Below, in pieces: positions 21,521 through 28,337 of a DNA stretch of 28,337 bases (position 1 is the stretch's first letter; each line of letters starts with the position of its first letter). The DNA lies in the IMG/VR virus record IMGVR_UViG_3300046543_000175, positions 1-28,337 of that record. The stretch is one strand, 5' to 3'. The notes under the pieces are model-generated. The model was not told where the DNA came from, ran no database searches, and saw nothing but the letters and a program-made list of their open reading frames with translations. The stretch comes from a virus. A program made the position numbers and the translations under genes.

Positions 21521-22352
21521 TACACTCATAGCAGACGTGAACCAAATCTTGTCGCAGGAGGGATGGGAATATGGAGTCTTGGAACGAGGACTCGATCAGG
21601 AAATTTCCACACGCTTACAAGCAAGCGCTGAACGCGCGAAGGCGAAGGCTGGACTCCGCCTCTCGCAAATGGGACCGCGCTGTCCGCGAGCACTTTGGTA
21701 CAGTGTACACCGAAGTGATCTATCAGAACCCCTTCCTCCTGCGGCAATATTTAAATACTCTTACGGACATATTATTGAAGCTGTTGCGATCACCTTAGCT
21801 AAGGCTGCAGGCCATGAAGTGGAGGGAGAGCAAGATGAAGTTTCTGTCGACGGCGTCTCCGGTCACAGGGATTGTGTCATTGATGGTTGCGTGGTTGATG
21901 TTAAGTCTACTAGTAGCCTTGCTTTCCTCAAGTTTAAAAATAAAACGATTCAGCAAGATGATCCTTTTGGTTACTTGGAGCAAATTGACGGGTATGTGGT
22001 GGGTAGCCTTGACGACCCTATTGTCAAAGTAAAGGACAGAGGGTACCTATGGGCTATTGACAAGCAACTAGGAAGGATGGTACTATATGAGCACACCATT
22101 CGCGAAGCACACATCCGTAGTACTATTCGAAGTTATCGAGCAATTGTTGAGCGAGATACACCTCCAGCTTGCGAGTGTAGAACTGTCCCAGACGGACAGA
22201 GTGGCAATATACGATTGGACACACGTGCTAGTTACTCGCCTTACCGACATGCGTGTTTCCCATTGCTCCGAACGTTCATCTATTCAAACGGACCCCGATA
22301 CCTCACACACGTAGAAAGATTACCAGACGTCTTTGAAGTCATTAAAAAATAA
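21510..22352 (+). CDS. RecB/Cas4-like PD-(D/E)XK exonuclease, 280 aa
   Basis: DNA exonuclease of the PD-(D/E)XK superfamily. E90 in a helix, GHRD (118-121), D130 and K132 (VVDVKS) and the QxxxY motif at Q158/Y162 make up the RecB-type active site. Cysteines at 58 (PRCPRALWY), 221, 223 and 249 mirror the positions of the Fe-S cluster ligands in Cas4 and AddB, although the spacing is not the classic one. It overlaps both neighbours and precedes the endonuclease I gene. It probably plays the role of T7 gp6 in host DNA breakdown and recombination. Confidence 0.85.
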   Translation: MEINTLIADVNQILSQEGWEYGVLERGLDQEISTRLQASAERAKAKAGLRLSQMGPRCPRALWYSVHRSDLSEPLPPAAIFKYSYGHIIEAVAITLAKAAGHEVEGEQDEVSVDGVSGHRDCVIDGCVVDVKSTSSLAFLKFKNKTIQQDDPFGYLEQIDGYVVGSLDDPIVKVKDRGYLWAIDKQLGRMVLYEHTIREAHIRSTIRSYRAIVERDTPPACECRTVPDGQSGNIRLDTRASYSPYRHACFPLLRTFIYSNGPRYLTHVERLPDVFEVIKK

Positions 22353-22677
22353 GTTCGAACAGAAAATATACAACCAGCTCAAGCGCTCTAAGGCAAAGTT
22401 TAAGTATGAACCGACGCGCATCCCTTACATTCTCGCTCGTCACTATATTCCTGATTTTGTTGTGGATACTGTTGCGGGTAAGGTTTATATAGAGTGCAAA
22501 GGTTATTTGCGACCTGAGGCTAAGTCCAAGATGGTTGCTGTTAAAAAGTTAAATCCCCAGTTGGATATTCGGTTTGTGTTTTATGCCGCCAATAAGAAAC
22601 AAATTAAATGGGCAGAGAAACATGGATTCCGATACGCAGTGGGGACGATACCCAAGGAGTGGTTAGATGGTCTATGA
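22333..22677 (+). CDS. T7 endonuclease I-like Holliday junction resolvase, 114 aa
   Basis: Cleaves branched DNA, homologous to T7 gp3. Residues E9, D41 (YIPDF), E54 and K56 (IECKG) match the T7 catalytic set E20, D55, E65 and K67. The LDIRFVFYA strand and the WAEKHGFRYA and IPKEWL tail follow the T7 order. It is shorter than T7 gp3 (149 aa) mainly at the C-terminus. The start is TTG at 22333 inside the exonuclease gene; no ATG lies before the E9 helix, so TTG is needed for a complete active site. Confidence 0.9.
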   Translation: MKSLKNKFEQKIYNQLKRSKAKFKYEPTRIPYILARHYIPDFVVDTVAGKVYIECKGYLRPEAKSKMVAVKKLNPQLDIRFVFYAANKKQIKWAEKHGFRYAVGTIPKEWLDGL

Positions 22678-22795
22678 TAAAATAGATATGCAGCGTGAGC
22701 GCCAGGAAGGCTTCGCCGATGGACTTAAAGTAGGCGCAGCTGCGATCACCGTGATTATGATTATTATAGTTTTTTGGTTACTTGGACAACCTTAA
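22667..22795 (+). CDS. 42-aa single-helix membrane protein
   Basis: ATG with AAGGAG 8 bases upstream, overlapping the endonuclease end. A charged N-terminus (MVYDKIDMQRERQEGFADG) is followed by one hydrophobic helix (VGAAAITVIMIIIVFWLLG) and a short tail. This N-in bitopic layout is common for small phage membrane proteins such as holin regulators or inner-membrane spanins, but there is no direct proof. Confidence 0.6.
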   Translation: MVYDKIDMQRERQEGFADGLKVGAAAITVIMIIIVFWLLGQP

Positions 22796-22812
22796 TTGCT
22801 GGGAGCTGGCAA

Positions 22813-22998
22813 ATGAGCCACAAACATCATCCCCCGGATAGAGCTGCGCGCCGTAGCATTGAGGCCACGTCGCTGCGCATGTTCAAGAGAAAAGTTGAAC
22901 CTACACATGGACACAGACGACAAATCATTACCGCACTCCAAGAGAGGGAGACGCAGGATGAAATCCGAGCCGCGCGAGGTTATTCTTTCCAGGAGTAA
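22813..22998 (+). CDS. Basic hypothetical protein, 61 aa
   Basis: The ATG at 22813 with GGGAG 7 bases upstream is preferred over a TTG in the preceding gene. It is a His/Arg-rich basic helix protein (MSHKHHPPDRAARRSIEATS, MFKRKVEPTHGHRRQI). It overlaps the next gene. Function unknown. Confidence 0.55.
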   Translation: MSHKHHPPDRAARRSIEATSLRMFKRKVEPTHGHRRQIITALQERETQDEIRAARGYSFQE

Positions 22999-23170
22999 CG
23001 CTATCGCTGCGATTGAAGAGTTGCTTCATCGATTGGGAGAAATCGGTGAGGACGATAGGGTAGAGCTACCTTGGAAGGTAGAACAGTTCCCTATTAAGAT
23101 ATATCAACAGAAGGAGGACAAGGTCTATATCAAGAATTATAGGCCGGGGAGAAATGGCAAGAAACTATAA
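22958..23170 (+). CDS. Hypothetical protein, 70 aa
   Basis: The ATG at 22958-22960 is chosen because GGGAG lies 7 bases upstream; longer forms lack an SD. A helical first half (SRSNAIAAIEELLHRLGEIG) is followed by a basic beta tail (FPIKIYQQKEDKVYIKNYRP). It overlaps the HNH gene by 17 bases. No family is recognised. Confidence 0.55.
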   Translation: MKSEPREVILSRSNAIAAIEELLHRLGEIGEDDRVELPWKVEQFPIKIYQQKEDKVYIKNYRPGRNGKKL

Positions 23171-23408
23171 GAAAGAAAACAAGTGGGAGGATCGTCCTGA
23201 ACAAGTTAAGAGACGTGAGGACCGCAACCGCGCACGTGCTAAAGCGGAACGTAAGGGCCTCGTACATAAGGGTGACGACCGCGAGGTTGACCACCTTGGA
23301 CACCACCGTACTGGGCGACTCAAGAACGTATCAACTCGTGTGGTTAGTCGCCACGCGAATAGGACTCGACAGCCTCCTCATAAAGTGAGGACGCAGAAAG
23401 GAAGGTAA
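23154..23408 (+). CDS. Small HNH-type nuclease, 84 aa
   Basis: ATG with GGGGAG 5 bases upstream. A long basic helix (KRREDRNRARAKAERKGLVH) is followed by REVDHLGHH (D46-H47), then NVSTRVVSRHANRTRQ with N58, N69 and R70. This is the minimal beta-beta-alpha HNH pattern D-H...N...N seen in small phage HNH proteins. Zinc-binding cysteines are absent. It may act in packaging or as a homing-type nuclease; a DNA-binding-only role is also possible. Confidence 0.65.
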   Translation: MARNYKKENKWEDRPEQVKRREDRNRARAKAERKGLVHKGDDREVDHLGHHRTGRLKNVSTRVVSRHANRTRQPPHKVRTQKGR

Positions 23409-23409
23409 C

Positions 23410-23559
23410 ATGATTGACCATCAGTTGCAGGAAGCTCATGAGACACTGGAGGCTCTCCCTCTGGATGGACATGAGATCACCGACGAAGAGTTTCGGAAGC
23501 TGTTTACCCAGACTCCTGAGGATCAGGGTCTGACCGAAGACGACAAGTTGCCCATTTAA
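23410..23559 (+). CDS. Acidic 49-aa protein
   Basis: ATG with GAAGG 4 bases upstream, one base after the HNH stop. It is strongly acidic (LQEAHETLEALPLDGHEI, TPEDQGLTEDDKLPI). Acidic mini-proteins from phages are sometimes DNA mimics that inhibit host enzymes; this is only a suggestion. The next hairpin ends the unit. Confidence 0.5.
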   Translation: MIDHQLQEAHETLEALPLDGHEITDEEFRKLFTQTPEDQGLTEDDKLPI

Positions 23560-23584
23560 GAACGTAGTATAGAGTAGGCAACTA

Positions 23585-23615
23585 ATAAGGGGGCATCTTA
23601 ATGGTGCCCCCTTAT
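23585..23615 (+). terminator. Terminator-like hairpin
   Basis: ATAAGGGGGCA pairs with TGCCCCCTTAT (11 bp) around a nine-base loop. The T-run is short, so it may be a weak terminator or attenuator before the GTG-started gene. Confidence 0.65.
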
Positions 23616-23638
23616 CATTTGAGAAAGGAGATTCGACC

Positions 23639-24004
23639 GTGGATCCCGAACTTAAATCAAAATGGATTGCAGCGCTGAGAAGTGGTGAATACAAACAAGG
23701 CAAGGGTTATCTCCGAGATGGAGATACCTGGTGTTGCCTGGGAGTCCTGGCTACAATTCAGGGATATGAGGTTCCTGATAAAACTGAAACAATATTAGAG
23801 TATTATTGGAAGGAATCGTTAGGTTATAATGTACACGTTCTAGCAGGAATGAACGATGGTTCATTAGAGCAAGTAGCAGTCACTCTTTCAATTTGGGAAA
23901 AGCGACTGGTAGAATCTGGTCTCCCTCTACCAATATATCCTGAAGATCTTACCAAACGATACACCTTCCTAGAAATTGCAGATTATATCGAAAGGACTCT
24001 ATAA
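23639..24004 (+). CDS. Phage/bacterial conserved hypothetical protein, 121 aa
   Basis: The start is GTG with AAAGGAG 8 bases upstream. The pattern (KSKWIAALRSGEYKQGKGYL, RDGDTWCCLGVLATI, AGMNDGS and a C-terminal FLEIADYIERTL) matches a common family of uncharacterised phage proteins with W-x-x-A-L-R-S-G-x-Y-x-Q and C-C-L-G-V motifs. Its function is not known. Confidence 0.75.
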   Translation: MDPELKSKWIAALRSGEYKQGKGYLRDGDTWCCLGVLATIQGYEVPDKTETILEYYWKESLGYNVHVLAGMNDGSLEQVAVTLSIWEKRLVESGLPLPIYPEDLTKRYTFLEIADYIERTL

Positions 24005-24570
24005 TGCAGAAAATGAAAACATCCCCTAATAAAAAGCCAATCTCAGAACTCGTTGAACAGATGACTCGTCCTAATCCTAATTTTCCTTTGACTCGTCAAA
24101 ACATTGAACAGATGACTATTCCTGAGCCTGATTTTCCTTTGGTCATTTACAGTGGCCCAATGAAAGAAACTTCCTCAAAGGAGGGAAACATGTACGACAA
24201 GGAACACGAACAACTTAAGCATCTCAAGTATCGTCTCTCGGATGCTGTCGAGCAGAAGCGGGATGACCTTAGTGAGGCTTTCTACATCAATTGGACGGAC
24301 GTCCCTAAGACCCCAGCTGAGGTCAAGGATCGTCTGACCAATGGTCAGTATACCCTGGATTTCTATGGGAGGAAGGACGACAGCGAATTGGACGGCGCTT
24401 GGTTGCCTAGTTTCTTTTCTTGGCGGACTAAGCCCGCTGATCACGAGGGTTACGACGCAGCCTTCAAGTTGGTGGATGCCGACCGGACTGCAGTAATCGA
24501 TCAGGCTCTCCTCAGCTATGCTGATGGTCTGAAGGCACTGCAGGAGTTCGAAGCTAAGACTTACCACTAA
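24004..24570 (+). CDS. 188-aa protein with a strong internal start (127-aa form)
   Basis: The outer ATG overlaps the previous TAA. The first 62 residues carry a tandem repeat (VEQMTRPNPNFPLT then IEQMTIPEPDFPLV). At 24190 another ATG follows a perfect AAAGGAGG SD, and the codons after it are GC-richer. The shorter form begins MYDKEHEQLKHLKYRL and is an independent alpha/beta protein (GQYTLDFYGRKDD, YADGLKALQEFEAK). Two proteins from one gene, or a fused leader, are possible. No family is recognised. Confidence 0.65.
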   Translation: MQKMKTSPNKKPISELVEQMTRPNPNFPLTRQNIEQMTIPEPDFPLVIYSGPMKETSSKEGNMYDKEHEQLKHLKYRLSDAVEQKRDDLSEAFYINWTDVPKTPAEVKDRLTNGQYTLDFYGRKDDSELDGAWLPSFFSWRTKPADHEGYDAAFKLVDADRTAVIDQALLSYADGLKALQEFEAKTYH

Positions 24571-24604
24571 CTTCGAATATAAGAAACTTTCAATGAACTA
24601 CATA

Positions 24605-24714
24605 GCTAGGTTCGCACGAGATGCGCGAGGACACCACCTAGCCTGACTGTTTGGTAAACACCCCACCAAACGTAAGAGCCCCTACTGGCTGTAACCGGTA
24701 GGGGCTCTTTTTTT
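24605..24714 (+). terminator. Tandem hairpins and strong terminator between converging arms
   Basis: GCTAGGT/ACCTAGC (24605-24642, enclosing CGCA/TGCG), then GTTTGGT/ACCAAAC (24649-24671), then a 13-bp stem GAGCCCCTACTGG/CCGGTAGGGGCTC (24676-24707) with seven T. It ends the rightward arm and faces the leftward virion arm. Confidence 0.9.
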
Positions 24715-24735
24715 GTGCCTGGATTCTGTGGGGAG

Positions 24736-25404
24736 TTAAGTACCGCGAATATCTCTGGGATCCATCCAACGTTCATCCATCTTAAAACCTGGTTTATGGA
24801 TATACTCGATACCTTCTGGTTTACCTTTATGTTTCTCTGTCTTCATTCTTACTTGGTCTTCATATAGTTGTTTTTCTTCGTCTTCGAACTTTGACTTGAA
24901 ATCCTGAGTAGCTCCTTCAGCAGTACCTTTAAGAGCAGCAACTTTATCAAGATTGAACCTAGTAGTGTGAGCATGAGGATGTCTCTCTCTATCAGAAGGT
25001 TCTTTAGCTATAGCCGCAGCTTCTCTCATTACCTTCTTATACTTATCTAGACCTTCTTCCCCTAGTTCTGCTCTCACAGCTGCAGATTCAATGGGAGTAG
25101 CGATCTTATCGTGAGCTTCCTCATAAGCTTCATAAGGCTTCATACCACCCTTGATTAGATTCTGCATGTGATCTAACTCTGTCTTCTCATGCAGTATTAA
25201 GTACTTGTGGTACTCTTGGGGAATGTTGGCTCTGTGATCGATCGCAATACCTCCTGAGCCATCCATAAGGGCAGAAGCCAATAGAGGTACATGATGAGAT
25301 GTATCGACATGTGGTTGTTTATCCTCTTCCTGAGCACTTGTGACAGGTTTTATCCATCCCTTTTCTTCCATCCAAGCTCTGTTGTTATCTAAGGTAGAAC
25401 TCAT
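24736..25404 (-). CDS. Virion-associated protein with HEKTE motif, 222 aa
   Basis: ATG overlaps the preceding stop as ATGA. The middle (IPQEYHKYLILHEKTELDHM and YEAYEEAHDKIATPIESAAV) has H72-E73-x-x-E76 and a later H98 in EEAHDKIA. This pattern recurs in phage structural proteins, where an H-E-x-x-E helix precedes an AH-x-x-A helix and resembles a zinc-peptidase site. The N-terminus and the Lys/Glu-rich C-terminal half look like linkers. Activity is unproven. It is the last gene of the leftward right-hand arm. Confidence 0.7.
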   Translation of the reverse strand: MSSTLDNNRAWMEEKGWIKPVTSAQEEDKQPHVDTSHHVPLLASALMDGSGGIAIDHRANIPQEYHKYLILHEKTELDHMQNLIKGGMKPYEAYEEAHDKIATPIESAAVRAELGEEGLDKYKKVMREAAAIAKEPSDRERHPHAHTTRFNLDKVAALKGTAEGATQDFKSKFEDEEKQLYEDQVRMKTEKHKGKPEGIEYIHKPGFKMDERWMDPRDIRGT

Positions 25405-27695
25405 AGTCTGAGATCATCCTCTTTCTTTTTCTTATCTGCGGGTTCTACTGAACCTTTAGCTCTGGTGTCTCCATGAACTACATCGTATAGCGAGGAAGCA
25501 ATACCGGTGAGCAAATCTGTACCATAGTTACCTTGAGGTAGATTATTGGAATCATATCCTTTCTGTCTGAATAGATTACTGATATAATCATTGACATCAG
25601 TCTTATGTGCAGTAGCTATGTTACCATAGCCTCTCAATAGAAGATTAAGATTATATCTAGCTTGTTCTATCTGATCTATTTTAATCTTAACTTCTTCTGC
25701 AGCACTTCCAAACTTATGAAAAGCCCCTGGAGACTTACCACGTTCCTCATCTATTGATCGCGTGGCCGCATCAATCTTAGCTTGATCTTTGTTTAAAACT
25801 AGTTGATGAGAATCTTTGTCATAATGCCACTCGACTCCAGGGATCCTCTGAAATTGAGTTAGGTTCTGAATCTCAGATCCTAACAAATGTGAGAAGTTCT
25901 GTTCAGCCCAATGCTGTTGCTTCTCACCATACTGAGAATCAAGCTTAGCAATAGCCTTAGTCATACCTGGTCGAGTCATATCTACGAAGGCTCTGAACTT
26001 ACCTTGTATCTGTTCTCCTGTTTCAGGATCTCTGTAGTCTCTCTTCAAGTGATCTAAGAAAGGTAATTTCGTAGGATCGGAAGTAAATAAGTAAGTAGCA
26101 TAGCTTTCTTGTAGAGGCTTAGGGAACTTCTCGAAGTTTTCTGTTACTCCTCGATACTTGGCAAAATCCATGTCCTGTAGCTTGCCAGTAGAGGGATCTC
26201 TGTTTTGCTTCTTAGAGAATGCAGCAGTATCTTCCAGTGTCCATACGGGACGTCCTCCTTTATTGAGAGCTAATCCAGCTAGATCTAAGGTTTGCGCCAT
26301 TTGTTCGGATTGAGATGCTTTCTCCAATTTAGGAATATTATTACCTAACCAAAGTTCGTATCCTTTTTCTCCTACCATACCTATAAGTGCGTCACGACCC
26401 TGAGTTAAAATTTGTGCCTCTGGGCCTAACTCACCTTTCAGCGCTTTACCCCAATTGGACTGTTGTAAATTCTTCTGCATATTAGCTGTATAGAATGCAA
26501 CAGCTCTACGATTAGGATCTGTCAAGTCATCGAAGTAATCTTTAAGAGGCTTTAGTAGAGTTTCTACATCTTTGGTGAATCCTTCGGGATCTCTTCCATA
26601 AGGCGTTAGACCATCGTTTCCTTTATTAGCAATATTTTTACCCCACGCCATAAGTGCATCACGCTGATGCTGTACAAAAATATTTACCTGCTGTCCTGCT
26701 GCTGCGATACCTTGAGCATCAGGTTTAATGTCACCTCGTTCGATAGCTTGTTGATGCTGATGAATACTCATCCACGTCTGCCCATCACCTTTATCTGCTT
26801 GTATGGCAGGGATGTCCATGAGTCCTTGCATCTTCTGGCCAAAAAAGTCCATATAACCTTTACGAGCTTCATTAATAGAATTTTTATCTCCTGCTTCGAC
26901 CATCTTGGCCTTATTCTCTTCAACCTTAGCTGCCCAGAATGGGGCCATCATTTTGGTAAATTTCGCTTGAGTATATTCGTAGCCCCATTCGCCAGAGCGT
27001 AATTTCATGGCATATACTCTAGCTGGGTCACTGCCCTCGTTAGCTGCTTTGTCCAGGGCTGAAACTAGGTTCTTGACCATCTGATCTTTGCCAGATCCGC
27101 GCTGATTAAGATCATGCATCAGGGACATCATGTAGGCATTGGCAATAGGATGCCCTGTAATCTGATGGGAAGTAGCATCTATCTCCCTACGATACCCAGG
27201 CCATTCGGATCTTAACTGTTTATTAATTTCGTTGATACGACCTAGATAGTAAGTAGGAGTGAACTTACCATACTCAGCAGCTTCTTGGATCATACCTGCC
27301 GTACGTAGGCCTTGGTTCAATCTCTCAGGCATTTGAGGTCGTTGACCCGGACCTGCCTGATCATATAGACCTGCATAAGGATCGTTAGGTTCCTGAGGTT
27401 CCTGACCTGGTGTCTCAGTAGCTTTGAGAGCACCTTCTAGTTGCTTGCTCATGGCCTCTTGCAGAGGATCCACCATCTGGTGTTGTTTAGTATCCAGATA
27501 ATTCTTGACGATATTGTCAGCGGCTTCTGCACCTTGCCCGATTAGTTTACCTGCACCTGCGAAGGCTTCTGCAGTAGCCTGCCCTCTGAACTTACCTGCC
27601 TGATTACCTTCATGAGGACGAGCAGGATGAAACCAGTTCATATAGTTAGGTTCATTCTGAGGAGGTACTTGAGGTGCGTATAGTGCGTCTGCCAT
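25401..27695 (-). CDS. Large helical protein, probably internal virion protein, 764 aa
   Basis: ATG overlaps the preceding stop (TAATG). The N-terminal 130 residues are Pro/Gln/Gly-rich with a putative amphipathic helix (FAGAGKLIGQGAEAADNIV). Most of the rest is long helices rich in Lys, Gln, Met and Ala (KFTKMMAPFWAAKVEENKAK, DLNQRGSGKDQMVKNLVSAL). No enzyme motif or membrane helix is visible. Size and place fit podovirus ejection proteins (T7 gp15/gp16-like role), as inference only. Confidence 0.7.
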   Translation of the reverse strand: MADALYAPQVPPQNEPNYMNWFHPARPHEGNQAGKFRGQATAEAFAGAGKLIGQGAEAADNIVKNYLDTKQHQMVDPLQEAMSKQLEGALKATETPGQEPQEPNDPYAGLYDQAGPGQRPQMPERLNQGLRTAGMIQEAAEYGKFTPTYYLGRINEINKQLRSEWPGYRREIDATSHQITGHPIANAYMMSLMHDLNQRGSGKDQMVKNLVSALDKAANEGSDPARVYAMKLRSGEWGYEYTQAKFTKMMAPFWAAKVEENKAKMVEAGDKNSINEARKGYMDFFGQKMQGLMDIPAIQADKGDGQTWMSIHQHQQAIERGDIKPDAQGIAAAGQQVNIFVQHQRDALMAWGKNIANKGNDGLTPYGRDPEGFTKDVETLLKPLKDYFDDLTDPNRRAVAFYTANMQKNLQQSNWGKALKGELGPEAQILTQGRDALIGMVGEKGYELWLGNNIPKLEKASQSEQMAQTLDLAGLALNKGGRPVWTLEDTAAFSKKQNRDPSTGKLQDMDFAKYRGVTENFEKFPKPLQESYATYLFTSDPTKLPFLDHLKRDYRDPETGEQIQGKFRAFVDMTRPGMTKAIAKLDSQYGEKQQHWAEQNFSHLLGSEIQNLTQFQRIPGVEWHYDKDSHQLVLNKDQAKIDAATRSIDEERGKSPGAFHKFGSAAEEVKIKIDQIEQARYNLNLLLRGYGNIATAHKTDVNDYISNLFRQKGYDSNNLPQGNYGTDLLTGIASSLYDVVHGDTRAKGSVEPADKKKKEDDLRL

Positions 27696-28337
27696 TATTT
27701 ATTCTCTCTTACATTTTGCCAAGACTGTCCTGCCTTGTTGAGATCTTCCGCTTTATTTTTAAACTGATCTTTATGATAATAAGCCCAAGGGATACTCTGA
27801 GCTAGAGGTCGATTAGCTCGGGCTGCTTCAGCATAGACTTCAAATATCTTATCCACAGGATAGTTGATTAGATTAGCCTGACCTTGTTGAAAGTGTTCCT
27901 TGGCTTGATCAAAATCATTGTTAGCAGCATCTCTATAGTACTGAGACATGTTAATGAAGAATCTACGTCGTATATCATCCATATGTGATTTGGTAGATTT
28001 ACGTAGTTGGGCATAAGTGAATATATCTTCAGTACTCTGTCTCTGTAATCCTGTTACAGACATGAACAACGCTTCACCTAAGCTAACTTCATTCTCCAGG
28101 ACCCTTCCCTGCTTGGAATACCAGTTAGCTGTATTAGCAGTTTCCATTAATCTCCATGCAGTATTTACTGAAGATATTTCTCGTAAGGGTCTCAATAGAA
28201 CATCTATGGTCATCGGATAGACTTCATCAGGATGTTGTATTCCCATTACAGTCTTAGCTCCGGAGATCATGGCTTTCCAGAATCCGTCACTTTCAGTCGC
28301 AGTATTCAATAGAGTCTGGTATGAAGCCCCTCCATAG
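27695..28337 (-). CDS. C-terminal part of a large phage protein, N-terminus off-window
   Basis: The frame stays open to the right edge, so the 204-aa reading from a TTG is only the visible part. The sequence (TIDVLLRPLREISSVNTAWR, GEALFMSVTGLQRQSTEDIF, AEAARANRPLAQSIPWAYY) is helical and resembles the C-terminal helical domains of large phage virion or polyvalent proteins. It is coupled to the 764-aa gene (TAATG), which suggests a shared role in ejection or the inner virion. Family uncertain. Confidence 0.65.
   Translation of the reverse strand, partial: YGGASYQTLLNTATESDGFWKAMISGAKTVMGIQHPDEVYPMTIDVLLRPLREISSVNTAWRLMETANTANWYSKQGRVLENEVSLGEALFMSVTGLQRQSTEDIFTYAQLRKSTKSHMDDIRRRFFINMSQYYRDAANNDFDQAKEHFQQGQANLINYPVDKIFEVYAEAARANRPLAQSIPWAYYHKDQFKNKAEDLNKAGQSWQNVRENK

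Noticed and set aside
23410-23620. CRISPR or tandem repeat array
   Set aside because: The hairpin is single; no regularly spaced repeats occur anywhere in the window.

Overview
The window looks like part of a double-stranded DNA tailed-phage genome, probably a lytic podovirus-like phage with a T7-type replisome. The evidence is tightly packed small genes with ATGA, TAATG and TGATG stop/start overlaps, strong Shine-Dalgarno (SD) sites, almost no intergenic DNA inside each arm, and a replication set of zinc-finger primase-helicase, family A DNA polymerase, OB-fold single-strand binding protein, RecB-like PD-(D/E)XK nuclease, T7 endonuclease I homologue, HNH protein and family 1 uracil-DNA glycosylase. 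No host genes, CRISPR, insertion sequence, integrase or confident tRNA is visible. The host cannot be named from the sequence. No phage RNA polymerase, terminase, portal or capsid gene lies in the window.

Layout. (1) 1-5405, leftward: about 19 small genes under a strong sigma70-like promoter (5427-5455). They include low-complexity beta-rich proteins, a coiled-coil protein, two tiny zinc-ribbon proteins, a one-helix membrane peptide and, at the left edge, an unfinished LamG/ConA-like protein. I read these as virion, tail or lysis accessory genes. (2) 5.4-8.6 kb, an unusual junction: a leftward three-gene module (unknown 467-aa protein, a Fis-type helix-turn-helix (HTH) protein, an unknown 77-aa protein) with its own terminator. 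It is flanked by CAAACAAACA tracts, a GTGTGAAGC palindrome, an iteron-like TTCAAAT cluster and an orphan rightward terminator. This is a candidate origin, control or mobile module. (3) 8.6-24.6 kb, rightward: early small unknown genes behind two near-identical promoters, then the replication and nuclease genes. (4) 19.74-21.18 kb, inside the rightward arm: about 1.4 kb without a credible protein gene but dense in perfect hairpins and tRNA-like T-loops. It is best read as a giant structured RNA of the GOLLD/ROOL kind, or a new class. (5) 24.7-28.3 kb, leftward: a protein with a HEKTE motif, a 764-aa helical protein and the C-terminal part of another large protein, most likely virion-internal proteins. 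The rightward and leftward arms converge at a strong terminator near 24.69 kb.

How the genes fit together: the primase-helicase, polymerase and SSB-like protein would copy the genome. The PD-(D/E)XK and endonuclease I proteins would process ends and resolve branched DNA, and uracil-DNA glycosylase would remove uracil. The giant RNA sits directly between the SSB gene and the nuclease genes and would be co-transcribed with them. Most small genes have no function I can recognise. All assignments come from reading motifs by eye; no database search was run.
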